Below are positions 1 to 5,122 of a stretch of DNA of 5,122 nt, piece after piece. This DNA is from Candidatus Cloacimonadota bacterium (lineage in GTDB: Bacteria > Cloacimonadota > Cloacimonadia > Cloacimonadales > WRIO01). Below the pieces are notes generated by a model. It was not told the origin of the DNA. It did no database searches and saw only the letters and a list, made by a program, of their open reading frames with translations. The first letter of the stretch is position 1, and each line of letters begins with the position of its first letter. The stretch is from the NCBI GenBank assembly GCA_023230175.1, contig JALNXV010000268.1, positions 1-5,122 on the forward strand, read 5' to 3'. The position numbers and the translations under genes were made by a program.

Positions 1-706
1 CGCCCCGACGTTCGGCATCCAGGGGCTCGACGTCATCTACCAGACCCTCCTCCAGGTATCGGGGTTCAGCGACCTGATCCTGGTGCCCTTCATCGTCCTC
101 TTCCTGATCGGCGTCGCGTACACCTGGCGCGAGGACCGGAACGGGGCGCTCCTCCTCATCTTCATAATGGTCCTCCCGCTGGTAGCAAGTCTCGTCCTCT
201 CCTCGAGGATGCCGATGATCCCGCGCTACCTTATCTACCTACTCCCGGTCTATTTCATCGGCATCGCGTCGGTGTATCCCGGGCTCTACGCACTCGTGAG
301 AGACAGGAGGATGGTCTGCGTCTTCGTCGCAGCGGCGGTGCTCATTGGCACTCCCTTCCTCGCGACCTACTACACGACCCCCCAGAAGAATGACTGGAGG
401 GGGCTCTCCGCGGAGCTCAGCGAGATGACGGGGGAAGGCGACCTGATCGTCGTGCTGCCGCCGTATATGGCACAACCGCTCGACTACTACTACAGCAACG
501 TGACCGACCAGACCCTCGAACTCGGGGCAACAACCGGGGAGGATCTTGAGGCGATCAGGGACCAGTATCCTGGAAAGCAGGTATTCTATGTGGTGACCTG
601 GGATATTCTCGCCGTGGATCCCACCGGCGATGCGGTAGGCTGGCTCCAGGAGAGCGCACAGTTTTCCGGGCAGCATACTGGGATCTACCTCTTCACATCG
701 GCCTAA
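1..706 (+). CDS. GT39/ArnT-like membrane glycosyltransferase, C-terminal part (5' truncated by window edge)
   Basis: The frame is open from base 2 to the TAA at 704-706, giving 234 residues without the true start. Four hydrophobic segments are visible, roughly at bases 74-124, 146-201, 227-296 and 311-373. They are followed by a soluble C-terminal domain of about 110 residues. The segment MIPRYLIYLLPVYF (from about base 215) resembles the RYL...P signature near the last membrane helices of GT39/PMT_2 enzymes. The KNDWRGLSAEL stretch followed by GDLIVVLPPY is typical of the tail of archaeal and bacterial members. Known family role: transfer of a sugar from a polyprenyl-phosphate donor to an acceptor on the outer side of the cytoplasmic membrane. 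The catalytic N-terminal loop with its acidic residues lies outside the window, so donor and acceptor cannot be judged. The next gene, a polyprenyl-P-sugar synthase, follows 12 bases after the stop if its start is at 719, which suggests one operon and a donor-maker/donor-user pair. The family call is fairly sure; the substrate is unknown. Confidence 0.75.
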   Translation, partial: APTFGIQGLDVIYQTLLQVSGFSDLILVPFIVLFLIGVAYTWREDRNGALLLIFIMVLPLVASLVLSSRMPMIPRYLIYLLPVYFIGIASVYPGLYALVRDRRMVCVFVAAAVLIGTPFLATYYTTPQKNDWRGLSAELSEMTGEGDLIVVLPPYMAQPLDYYYSNVTDQTLELGATTGEDLEAIRDQYPGKQVFYVVTWDILAVDPTGDAVGWLQESAQFSGQHTGIYLFTSA

Positions 707-712
707 GGAGGG
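707..712 (+). promoter_or_regulatory. Shine-Dalgarno site GGAGGG for the GT2-GtrA gene
   Basis: GGAGGG lies directly after the TAA stop of the upstream gene. Counting from the end of GGAGG at 711, seven bases separate it from the ACG at 719, which is normal start spacing. The GTG at 743 is about 31 bases away, too far to be served by this site, and has no purine-rich site of its own. This site is therefore the main reason to place the start at 719. Confidence 0.65.
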
Positions 713-718
713 AGTGCA

Positions 719-1834
719 ACGACCGGTACTTACGACCTGACAGTGATCATCCCGACCTTCAACGAGGAGGAGAATATCGCCGCAATCATCGAGGCGGTCA
801 ACGGAGTTTTCCTGCAGAGCGGCATCCGCGGCGAAGTCCTGGTGGTGGACGATTCCTCAAAAGATCGCACGATCGAGATCGTGCAGGAGATCGCCGACAA
901 AAACAGCAACGTACGGCTGATCGTGCGGAAGAAGGAACATGGCCTCTCCCAGTCGGTCGTCGAGGGGTTCGGGGCGGCGCGTTCCGGTATCCTGCAGGTC
1001 ATCGACGCTGACTTCTCGCACCCGCCGGAACTCATCCCCCGCTTCTACGAAGCGATACGAGGCGGTGCGGATATCGCCGTCGGGAGCCGGTACATGAAGG
1101 GCGGGAATATCGAGGACTGGCCGCTCAAGCGGAGAGTCATATCGCTCGGGGCCACGGCGTTCGGGCGCATACTCTTCCCCGAGATCACCGATCCCGTGAG
1201 CGGGTTCTTCGCCGTGAGGCGCGAGGTCGTCTCCGGCGCTCCGCTCACGCCCCGGGGCTACAAGATCCTGATGGAAGTCCTCGGCAAGGGCCGGTGGCGC
1301 TCGGTCGTTGAGATCCCCTTCGTCTTCAAGGACCGCGAGGAGGGGGAGAGCAAACTACGGCCGGATACCATTCTCGATTACCTCCGGCAGTGCGCCGATA
1401 TCATCCGCTTCTCGGCCACGCGCCGGGCCGGGCCGGTCTATGGCGAGTGGGTGAGGATCGTCCGGTTCGGGCTCGTCGGGCTCTCCGGGATCCTGGTCAA
1501 CATGGGGCTCCTCTACGCCCTGACCGAGATTGCCGGCCTCTACTACCTCGTCTCTGCAGCAATCGCGATCGAGGTCTCGGTCGTGAACAACTTCATCTGG
1601 AACGACGTCTGGACGTTCAAATCCGCAAGAGACCTCAGGTTCGGGTGGAGAGTCCAGCGGTTCGCTTCGTTCCAGGCGGTCTCGATGGGGGGTCTCGTCA
1701 TCAATATGGCGGTCCTCTACTTCCTCGCGGATCTTGCCGGGGTCTACTATCTTGTCGCAAATCTCGCGGGAATACTCGTCGCGTTTGCCTGGAACTATGC
1801 GGTGAACCGGCACTTCACGTGGAAGAGCGCGTGA
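719..1834 (+). CDS. Polyprenyl-phosphate sugar synthase: DPM1-like GT2 domain fused to a GtrA-like four-helix membrane domain
   Basis: The enzyme likely makes polyprenyl-phosphate mannose or glucose from a nucleotide sugar at the cytoplasmic face. Numbering from the GTG at 743, the GT2 domain spans about residues 1-220: IIPTFNEEENI at the N-terminus, VVDDSSKDRT (34-43), the metal-binding DAD at 88-90, GSRY at 114-117, LKRRVIS at 128-134 and DPVSGFF at 150-156, all as in dolichol-phosphate mannose synthases. Residues 237-363 form a GtrA-type membrane domain ending VNRHFTWKSA. The same architecture is known from Pyrococcus DPM synthase. Start choice: no ATG, and no TTG or GTG before 743, exists after the upstream stop. 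A start at GTG 743 would cut into the first beta strand (YDLTVIIP) and has no Shine-Dalgarno site. ACG at 719 has an ideal one, so it is preferred, giving about 371 aa; GTG 743 (363 aa) is the conservative alternative. Probably co-transcribed with the upstream GT39 gene. Family call sure; sugar and start uncertain. Confidence 0.85.
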   Translation, partial: TTGTYDLTVIIPTFNEEENIAAIIEAVNGVFLQSGIRGEVLVVDDSSKDRTIEIVQEIADKNSNVRLIVRKKEHGLSQSVVEGFGAARSGILQVIDADFSHPPELIPRFYEAIRGGADIAVGSRYMKGGNIEDWPLKRRVISLGATAFGRILFPEITDPVSGFFAVRREVVSGAPLTPRGYKILMEVLGKGRWRSVVEIPFVFKDREEGESKLRPDTILDYLRQCADIIRFSATRRAGPVYGEWVRIVRFGLVGLSGILVNMGLLYALTEIAGLYYLVSAAIAIEVSVVNNFIWNDVWTFKSARDLRFGWRVQRFASFQAVSMGGLVINMAVLYFLADLAGVYYLVANLAGILVAFAWNYAVNRHFTWKSA

Positions 1835-1918
1835 GGGGAACGTTGAGCCGGTTGGACTCGCCGCAAAAGAGAGGGGGTGAAGCAGGGCGACCCCGCCGGA
1901 ACCGCGGGCAGTTCGCCT
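1835..1918. terminator. Convergent intergenic gap with a weak terminator-like hairpin
   Basis: This 84-base gap separates the 3' ends of the GT2-GtrA gene (plus) and wecB (minus). It holds a short GC stem, GGCG at 1886-1889 with CGCC at 1894-1897. Read on the minus strand, a pyrimidine-rich run ending in four T follows it (complement of AAAA at 1865-1868). That could help end wecB transcription. The stem is only 4 bp and the T run is short and displaced, so this is a weak call. No small gene is evident. Confidence 0.25.
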
Positions 1919-3004
1919 TCAGCAGGAGAGCGTCTCTTTCAGGAGACAGAGTATTCGCTCTCCTGCTCTCCCGTCGCCAAAGGGATTCTCCCAGCTTCTT
2001 TCCTTGAGGTCCATCACCTTTGCAGAGGAGAGTACCGCCTCCGGGTCTGTCCCTGCAAGTAGGTTACCCCCCACGTCGACCGTCTCCGGGCGCTCGGTGT
2101 TCTCCCTCATCGTCACGCATGGGGTCCTGAGAATGCAGCATTCCTCCTGAATGCCTCCTGAATCCGTCAGAACCAGCCGGGCAGATGCCTCAAGAAGAAG
2201 AAACTCAAAGTAGCCGAGGGGTTCAAGAAGACGGATCGTATCCGGGACCCTGAGCGCGAACTGCTCAATCATCTTCTTTGTCCGGGGATGAACCGGATAG
2301 AGAACCGTCACGCCGAGTTCGTTGCCAACGAGTTCGATACCCTTCAGGATGCCTGACAGGTTTTCCTGCCTGTCGACATTCTCCTGCCGGTGTGCGGTGA
2401 CCAGAACGTATTCCCCCTCTTCAACGCCGAGTTTAGAGAAGACCGACGTGTCTCTTCGGGCAATAGCAAGGTTCTGGGCAACAGCATCGACAACAGTGTT
2501 TCCGGTTATGAATATCCCCGATTCCGGCCGCCCCTCTCGTTTCAGATTGGATGCGGCGGTCTCCGTCGGTGCAAAGAGGAGATCGCTGAGGTGGTCGGCA
2601 ACGATCCGGTTGATCTCTTCGGGCATCGATCTATCGTAACTTCGGAGGCCGGCCTCGACGTGTCCCAGGGGAATGCCGAGTTTTGAAGTTGCAAGAGCGC
2701 CGGCAAGCACGGTGTTCGTGTCACCCTGCACCAGCACGGCATCATAGGAGTCCTCGATGAGTATCTTCTCAAGCCCTGTCAGCATGCGGGCCGTCTGGGC
2801 ACCATGCAGCCCGGAACCGACCTCGAGGTTGTATACTGCACCGGGCAGTTCCAGTTCGCGGAAAAAGATTTTGTCCATTTCGTATGAATAATGCTGGCCG
2901 GTATGAATGATGGAAAAATCGACGGAGTGCTCAGAGCACGAACGGATCACCGGAGACATCTTGATTATCTCCGGACGCGTGCCGAGAATGATTGCTATTT
3001 TCAT
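1919..3004 (-). CDS. wecB: UDP-N-acetylglucosamine 2-epimerase (non-hydrolysing)
   Basis: This cytosolic enzyme interconverts UDP-GlcNAc and UDP-ManNAc, supplying ManNAc-type sugars for surface glycans. The protein is 361 aa, close to the usual family length, and starts MKIAIILGTRPEIIK at the ATG complementary to 3002-3004. Family motifs occur in order: GTRPE (8-12), TGQHYS (35-40), QGDTNT (93-98), GHVEAGLRS (114-122), MPEEINR (127-133), TGNTVVDA (167-174), VTAHRQEN (202-209), YPVHPR (236-241), LTDSGGIQEE (279-288) and RENTERPE (300-307). D95, E117, E129/E130 and H205 correspond to the catalytic residues known from E. coli WecB (D95, E117, E131, H213). The frame stays open upstream to 3349, but that extension lies antisense to the divergent GT2 gene and does not look like a WecB N-terminus. 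No Shine-Dalgarno site precedes the ATG. The gene stands alone on its strand between two plus-strand pairs. No UDP-ManNAc dehydrogenase (wecC) is present in the window. Confidence 0.95.
   Translation of the reverse strand: MKIAIILGTRPEIIKMSPVIRSCSEHSVDFSIIHTGQHYSYEMDKIFFRELELPGAVYNLEVGSGLHGAQTARMLTGLEKILIEDSYDAVLVQGDTNTVLAGALATSKLGIPLGHVEAGLRSYDRSMPEEINRIVADHLSDLLFAPTETAASNLKREGRPESGIFITGNTVVDAVAQNLAIARRDTSVFSKLGVEEGEYVLVTAHRQENVDRQENLSGILKGIELVGNELGVTVLYPVHPRTKKMIEQFALRVPDTIRLLEPLGYFEFLLLEASARLVLTDSGGIQEECCILRTPCVTMRENTERPETVDVGGNLLAGTDPEAVLSSAKVMDLKERSWENPFGDGRAGERILCLLKETLSC
1921..1967. repeat. Perfect 12-bp inverted repeat (hairpin) over the wecB 3' end
   Basis: The arm AGCAGGAGAGCG at 1921-1932 is exactly the reverse complement of CGCTCTCCTGCT at 1956-1967, with 23 bases between. 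Inside the spacer, GTCTC (1932-1936) can pair with GAGAC (1943-1947) as an alternative smaller stem. The structure covers the last codons of wecB and the first base of its stop codon. It may fold in the mRNA and serve as a 3'-end or termination structure for convergent transcripts. No U-run follows it directly on either strand. Confidence 0.6.
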
Positions 3005-3027
3005 TGTAGCTGGTTGGGATGGTGAAG

Positions 3028-3035
3028 AATTAAAA
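3028..3035 (-). promoter_or_regulatory. Possible TATA element for wecB, placed for leaderless transcription
   Basis: On the minus strand this reads TTTTAATT. Its centre lies about 27 bases upstream of the wecB ATG, the spacing at which an archaeal TATA box would put the transcription start at or next to the start codon. The absence of any Shine-Dalgarno-like sequence just before the ATG (it reads CCAACCAGCTAC) agrees with a leaderless mRNA. An alternative TATA-like element (TATATTT, complement of 3043-3049) would give a leader of about 16 bases. Composition alone could produce either match. Confidence 0.35.
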
Positions 3036-3039
3036 CAAA

Positions 3040-3050
3040 CCGAAATATAC
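3040..3050 (+). promoter_or_regulatory. Putative BRE/TATA promoter for the GT2-methyltransferase pair
   Basis: CCGAAATATAC fits an archaeal BRE (CCGAAA-like) running into a TATA box (AAATATAC). It would place the transcription start near 3070-3073 and leave a leader of about 23 bases. That leader contains purine-rich GGAAGAAGGT (3081-3090), which can act as a ribosome binding site four bases before the ATG at 3095. It lies in the AT-rich 90-bp gap between wecB and the divergent GT2 gene. Supported by position and sequence only. Confidence 0.45.
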
Positions 3051-3094
3051 CTCTTCATGTAGATGTAATACACGAATACTGGAAGAAGGTTGTT

Positions 3095-3853
3095 ATGGTC
3101 TCGATAATAATTCCCCTCTACAACGAAGAAGATAATATCGACAGGTATGAATCCGACCTCTTTCCGGTTGTCGAAACGATTGCGAAGACGTGCGGGGTGA
3201 CGTTCGACTTTATCTTTGTAAATGACGGGAGCAAAGACGGGACACTTGAGATGATCAACGCGATAGCAGCGAGACGCAACGATGTCGTGGTGCTGAATCA
3301 CGAGAAAAACCGGGGCATGGGGGCAGCGCTCAAAACCGGGTTTGCACATGTTAGTGCCGATCTTATCATCACCATGGATTCTGATCTCACCTTCAGACCC
3401 GATGATATACCGGTCCTTCTGGAGGCGTACGCCCGGGACCGTCCGGAATGCGTCTCCGGCTCTCCATACCTCCAGAGCGGGCTTATGGAGGAGGTAGCGC
3501 CAATGCGCTTATTCTTCAGCAAATCCGTCAATTTCATGTATCGGGTTTTACTGCGCCATCCCATCACCTGCGTGAGCCCGATATTCAGGCTTTATAAGAC
3601 CGAGACACTCAAAAACCTTGAGATCGAGAGCGAAAACTTCGAGATTAACGCAGAGATCATCTCAAAATATCTCATCTCCGGATATCGGGTAATGGAAGTT
3701 CCTGTCAAACTGCATAAGCGGAGATACGGCGAATCAAAGATAATTATTCGCAGAGAGATCATCAACAACCTGAAGATGATGCAAAAGATCGTCAGGACAA
3801 AATATCTTCACCGCCCGTGGCATCATAGGACATTTGGGGAGAACGATGCCTGA
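3095..3853 (+). CDS. DPM1-like family 2 glycosyltransferase, no membrane domain
   Basis: The 252-aa protein is a GT-A fold glycosyltransferase of the dolichol-phosphate mannose synthase-like group, expected to use a nucleotide sugar in the cytoplasm at the membrane face. Motifs: SIIIPLYNEEDNI (3-15), FVNDGSKDGT (41-50), NRGMGAALKTGF (72-83), the metal-binding DSD at 95-97 within TMDSDLTFRPDDIP, SGSPY at 121-125 in the place of the usual GSRY, and VPVKLHKRRYGESKI (202-216), typical of the DPM1 C-terminal part. No convincing transmembrane segment is present, unlike the GT2-GtrA enzyme in this window. The start at ATG 3095 gives an N-terminus that begins right at the first beta strand, with a weak purine-rich site just upstream. 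The 3' end overlaps the methyltransferase start by 8 bases, so the two are translationally coupled. The product could be a polyprenyl-P-hexose, or the enzyme could add sugar to a lipid-linked glycan; the sequence does not decide. Confidence 0.85.
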   Translation: MVSIIIPLYNEEDNIDRYESDLFPVVETIAKTCGVTFDFIFVNDGSKDGTLEMINAIAARRNDVVVLNHEKNRGMGAALKTGFAHVSADLIITMDSDLTFRPDDIPVLLEAYARDRPECVSGSPYLQSGLMEEVAPMRLFFSKSVNFMYRVLLRHPITCVSPIFRLYKTETLKNLEIESENFEINAEIISKYLISGYRVMEVPVKLHKRRYGESKIIIRREIINNLKMMQKIVRTKYLHRPWHHRTFGENDA

Positions 3854-4553
3854 ATCACACCGGAACGCGGAACTCTGGGATAAGATCTGGAGAAAAGATC
3901 AGATCATCAGCGATTACAGCATCCGGTACCTCAACTTCATGACAGAGCTGGAACGCGCTCTTCCGACGGGTTCGACGGTATGTGAGGCCGGTTGCGGGAC
4001 TGGACAGACCCTCCGGATCTTCTCCTCCCGGCACAGGACGGTCGGGTTTGACATATCGAAAAATGCCCTCACCCTTGCAAAGAGCAATTGCAATGCGCCT
4101 ATACAGGGGGATATCTTCCGCATACCGCTCCGTGATGGGACCTGCGATCTCGTCTATAACTCAGGTGTGATCGAACATTTCGCATACCCGGCTAATGTTG
4201 CAGCAGTAACCGAGATGGCGAGAGTCACCCGGCGAGGCGGGAGGATCATTGTCATCGTCCCGAACACCCTCTGCCTCTGGTACAAGATTGGAAAAGAGAT
4301 CGCCTACCGTGTGAAACGGTTTGAGTTCGGGTACGAAGAGGACTACTCTCCCGGACGACTGAGAACCACGCTTGAAAATGCAGGAGTCGAAGTGCAGGGG
4401 TTTTTCGGACTTCAAGCAACGCCGGTGCTTGCAACGAACGATAAGGAGATCGTGTCGTTTCCTCTCCGGCGAAGGATTGCACGACTTGAGAGATACTGCC
4501 CGTTTCGGGAGTATTACAGTTACGCTGTGGGAATCGTCGGCTCGAAAGAGTGA
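3846..4553 (+). CDS. Class I SAM-dependent methyltransferase (Methyltransf_11-like)
   Basis: This 235-aa soluble protein has a Rossmann-type methyltransferase core. The SAM-binding motif I VCEAGCGTG is at 45-53, followed by an acidic strand end FDIS (68-71) that would contact the SAM ribose. GDIFRIPL (88-95) with D89 corresponds to the adenine-contact region, and DLVYNSGVIEHF (101-112) is motif II/III of UbiE/type 11 methyltransferases. RRGGRIIVIVPN (129-140) is the next core strand. The ATG at 3846 was chosen over an in-frame TTG at 3834 because GGAG at 3838-3841 precedes it at short spacing. It overlaps the upstream GT2 gene by 8 bases, which implies co-translation. The context suggests methylation of a glycan sugar or lipid-linked intermediate, as seen in many surface-polysaccharide loci. 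The true acceptor is unknown, and no substrate-specific motif could be recognised in the C-terminal 90 residues. Confidence 0.85.
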   Translation: MPESHRNAELWDKIWRKDQIISDYSIRYLNFMTELERALPTGSTVCEAGCGTGQTLRIFSSRHRTVGFDISKNALTLAKSNCNAPIQGDIFRIPLRDGTCDLVYNSGVIEHFAYPANVAAVTEMARVTRRGGRIIVIVPNTLCLWYKIGKEIAYRVKRFEFGYEEDYSPGRLRTTLENAGVEVQGFFGLQATPVLATNDKEIVSFPLRRRIARLERYCPFREYYSYAVGIVGSKE

Positions 4554-4591
4554 GAACTCTGTTATAGATCAGGGGTCCTGGAGCGCAGCAC

Positions 4592-5122
4592 TCATGTTTC
4601 AGCCTGAGGGGGAGGCGCTTCTTCGCTAAGCCCGGTCAGCGGGATGGGATACTGGAGCCAGAAAACCAGTCCCACGAGCGCGACAAGCCAGTAACTGGAG
4701 ACCAGGTAGAGGATCGAGAAGGCAATGGCCGTTTCCGGGGGTATTGCAATGATACCAAAGAGGTAGAGCAATGCGGCGTCCCGGGTTCCGATGCCCGAGA
4801 TGCTGATCGGGAGGAGGTCCAGCATACTGATGATCGGGATCACCAGAAACATATAGTATCCCGCATCGATGCCGATGGACTTCGCGAGGAGTGAGGCATA
4901 CCCTACCGCCAGTATCCAGGATACGACCCCGACCCCGACACATTCTGCTGCCTGCCGACGTGAGGCGAAGAAGGCATCGAACCCGGAGTAAAAATCATCA
5001 AAGTATCCTGATAACCTGTTGCGATATCGTGCCGGGATGAAAACCGTAAAGAACGGCCTGAGAATCTTCTCCATATACGTCTTGCGAGAGACCGTATAAA
5101 TACCGAAGACGATAGCGCATAC
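4592..5122 (-). CDS. Flippase-like membrane protein (LPG synthase TM / UPF0104, AglD-tail family), C-terminal part
   Basis: The reading frame is open from the right edge to the TGA complementary to 4592-4594, giving 176 residues of the C-terminal half. An internal Met (codon complementary to 5072-5074) is not the true start, because the hydrophobic stretch VCAIVFGIYTVSRKTY runs into it in frame from the edge. Visible features are a membrane segment ending near 5090, an amphipathic region, then hydrophobic segments VGVVSWILAVGYASLLA, YYMFLVIPIISMLDLLPI and FSILYLVSSYWLVALVGLVFWL. The signature PISISGIGTRDAALL (bases about 4766-4810) matches the conserved PxSxxGxGxRE-like motif of the lysylphosphatidylglycerol-synthase TM / TIGR00374 family. 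Members occur alone or as the C-terminal domain of GT2 enzymes such as Haloferax AglD, and are linked to lipid-linked sugar handling. Convergent with the methyltransferase gene across 38 bases that show no clear terminator. The exact role is inferred from context. Confidence 0.8.
   Translation of the reverse strand, partial: VCAIVFGIYTVSRKTYMEKILRPFFTVFIPARYRNRLSGYFDDFYSGFDAFFASRRQAAECVGVGVVSWILAVGYASLLAKSIGIDAGYYMFLVIPIISMLDLLPISISGIGTRDAALLYLFGIIAIPPETAIAFSILYLVSSYWLVALVGLVFWLQYPIPLTGLSEEAPPPQAET

Noticed and set aside
239..676. Minus-strand open frame opposite the GT39 gene
   Set aside because: It is an antisense shadow in high-GC DNA. The plus-strand frame has membrane segments and the family motif.
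714..740. GTG with an upstream Shine-Dalgarno-like GGAGG as a possible start or leader peptide
   Set aside because: It is out of frame with the GT2 gene, ends at TGA after eight codons, and is too close to the GGAGG.
867..884. 7-bp stem with a CGAG loop (GCACGAT / ATCGTGC)
   Set aside because: It lies within the GT2 coding sequence for RTIEIVQ and is easily produced by GATC-rich codons; no context supports a function.
1390..2007. Long plus-strand open frame overlapping the GT2-GtrA 3' end and the wecB 3' end
   Set aside because: It has an Arg/Pro-rich shadow composition, no motif, and lies out of frame over two genes with clear family motifs.
2143..2166. Tandem 11-base near-repeat (CCTCCTGAATG / CCTCCTGAATC)
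   Set aside because: It codes for the conserved DSGGIQEE motif of WecB on the minus strand, and the repeat follows from that peptide.
3005..3349. N-terminal extension of the wecB frame (open to an upstream ATG near 3349)
   Set aside because: It runs antisense through the divergent GT2 gene, is rich in Cys, His and Arg, and does not resemble a WecB N-terminus. The canonical MKIAIILGTRPE start is at 3004.
3834..3845. In-frame TTG as an earlier start of the methyltransferase
   Set aside because: The ATG at 3846 has GGAG just upstream, while the TTG lacks a ribosome binding site and would increase overlap with the GT2 gene.
4554..4591. Possible terminator between the methyltransferase and the flippase-like gene
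   Set aside because: Only a 3-bp interrupted stem (GAG...CTC) and no T run were found, so nothing reportable is seen in this 38-base gap.

Overview
The window looks like chromosomal DNA of a methanogenic archaeon, most likely a Methanoculleus-like member of the Methanomicrobiales. This is an inference from the moderately high GC content, an archaeal-style BRE/TATA sequence in the divergent intergenic region, Shine-Dalgarno sites matching GGAGG, and a polyprenyl-phosphate-sugar synthase with a GtrA-type membrane tail like that of Pyrococcus DPM synthase. It holds part of a surface-glycan (N-glycan, S-layer sugar or exopolysaccharide) biosynthesis locus. No tRNA, rRNA, CRISPR array, transposase or integrase was seen.

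Layout: (1) A plus-strand pair: the C-terminal part of a GT39/ArnT-like membrane glycosyltransferase (cut by the left edge), followed in the same reading frame by a GT2-GtrA polyprenyl-phosphate sugar synthase. The most likely start of the second gene is a non-canonical ACG. (2) Convergent to these, on the minus strand, a complete 361-aa WecB-type UDP-GlcNAc 2-epimerase. A perfect 12-bp inverted repeat sits over its 3' end. (3) A 90-bp divergent intergenic region with promoter-like sequences. (4) A plus-strand pair: a soluble DPM1-like GT2 and an overlapping class I SAM methyltransferase. (5) Convergent to that pair, on the minus strand, the C-terminal half of a flippase-like (LPG synthase TM / AglD-tail family) membrane protein running off the right edge.

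How they may work together: WecB supplies UDP-ManNAc. The two GT2 enzymes probably load sugars onto the archaeal polyprenyl phosphate carrier. The GtrA and flippase-like membrane domains anchor those enzymes or help move lipid-linked sugars. The GT39 enzyme transfers sugar from the lipid carrier on the outer face of the membrane. The methyltransferase may decorate the glycan. Actual sugars and acceptors cannot be read from the sequence. The families are all known. The points worth a second look are the ACG start, the in-frame GT39/GT2 junction, the wecB 3' hairpin, the possibly leaderless wecB and the split-AglD-like gene set.
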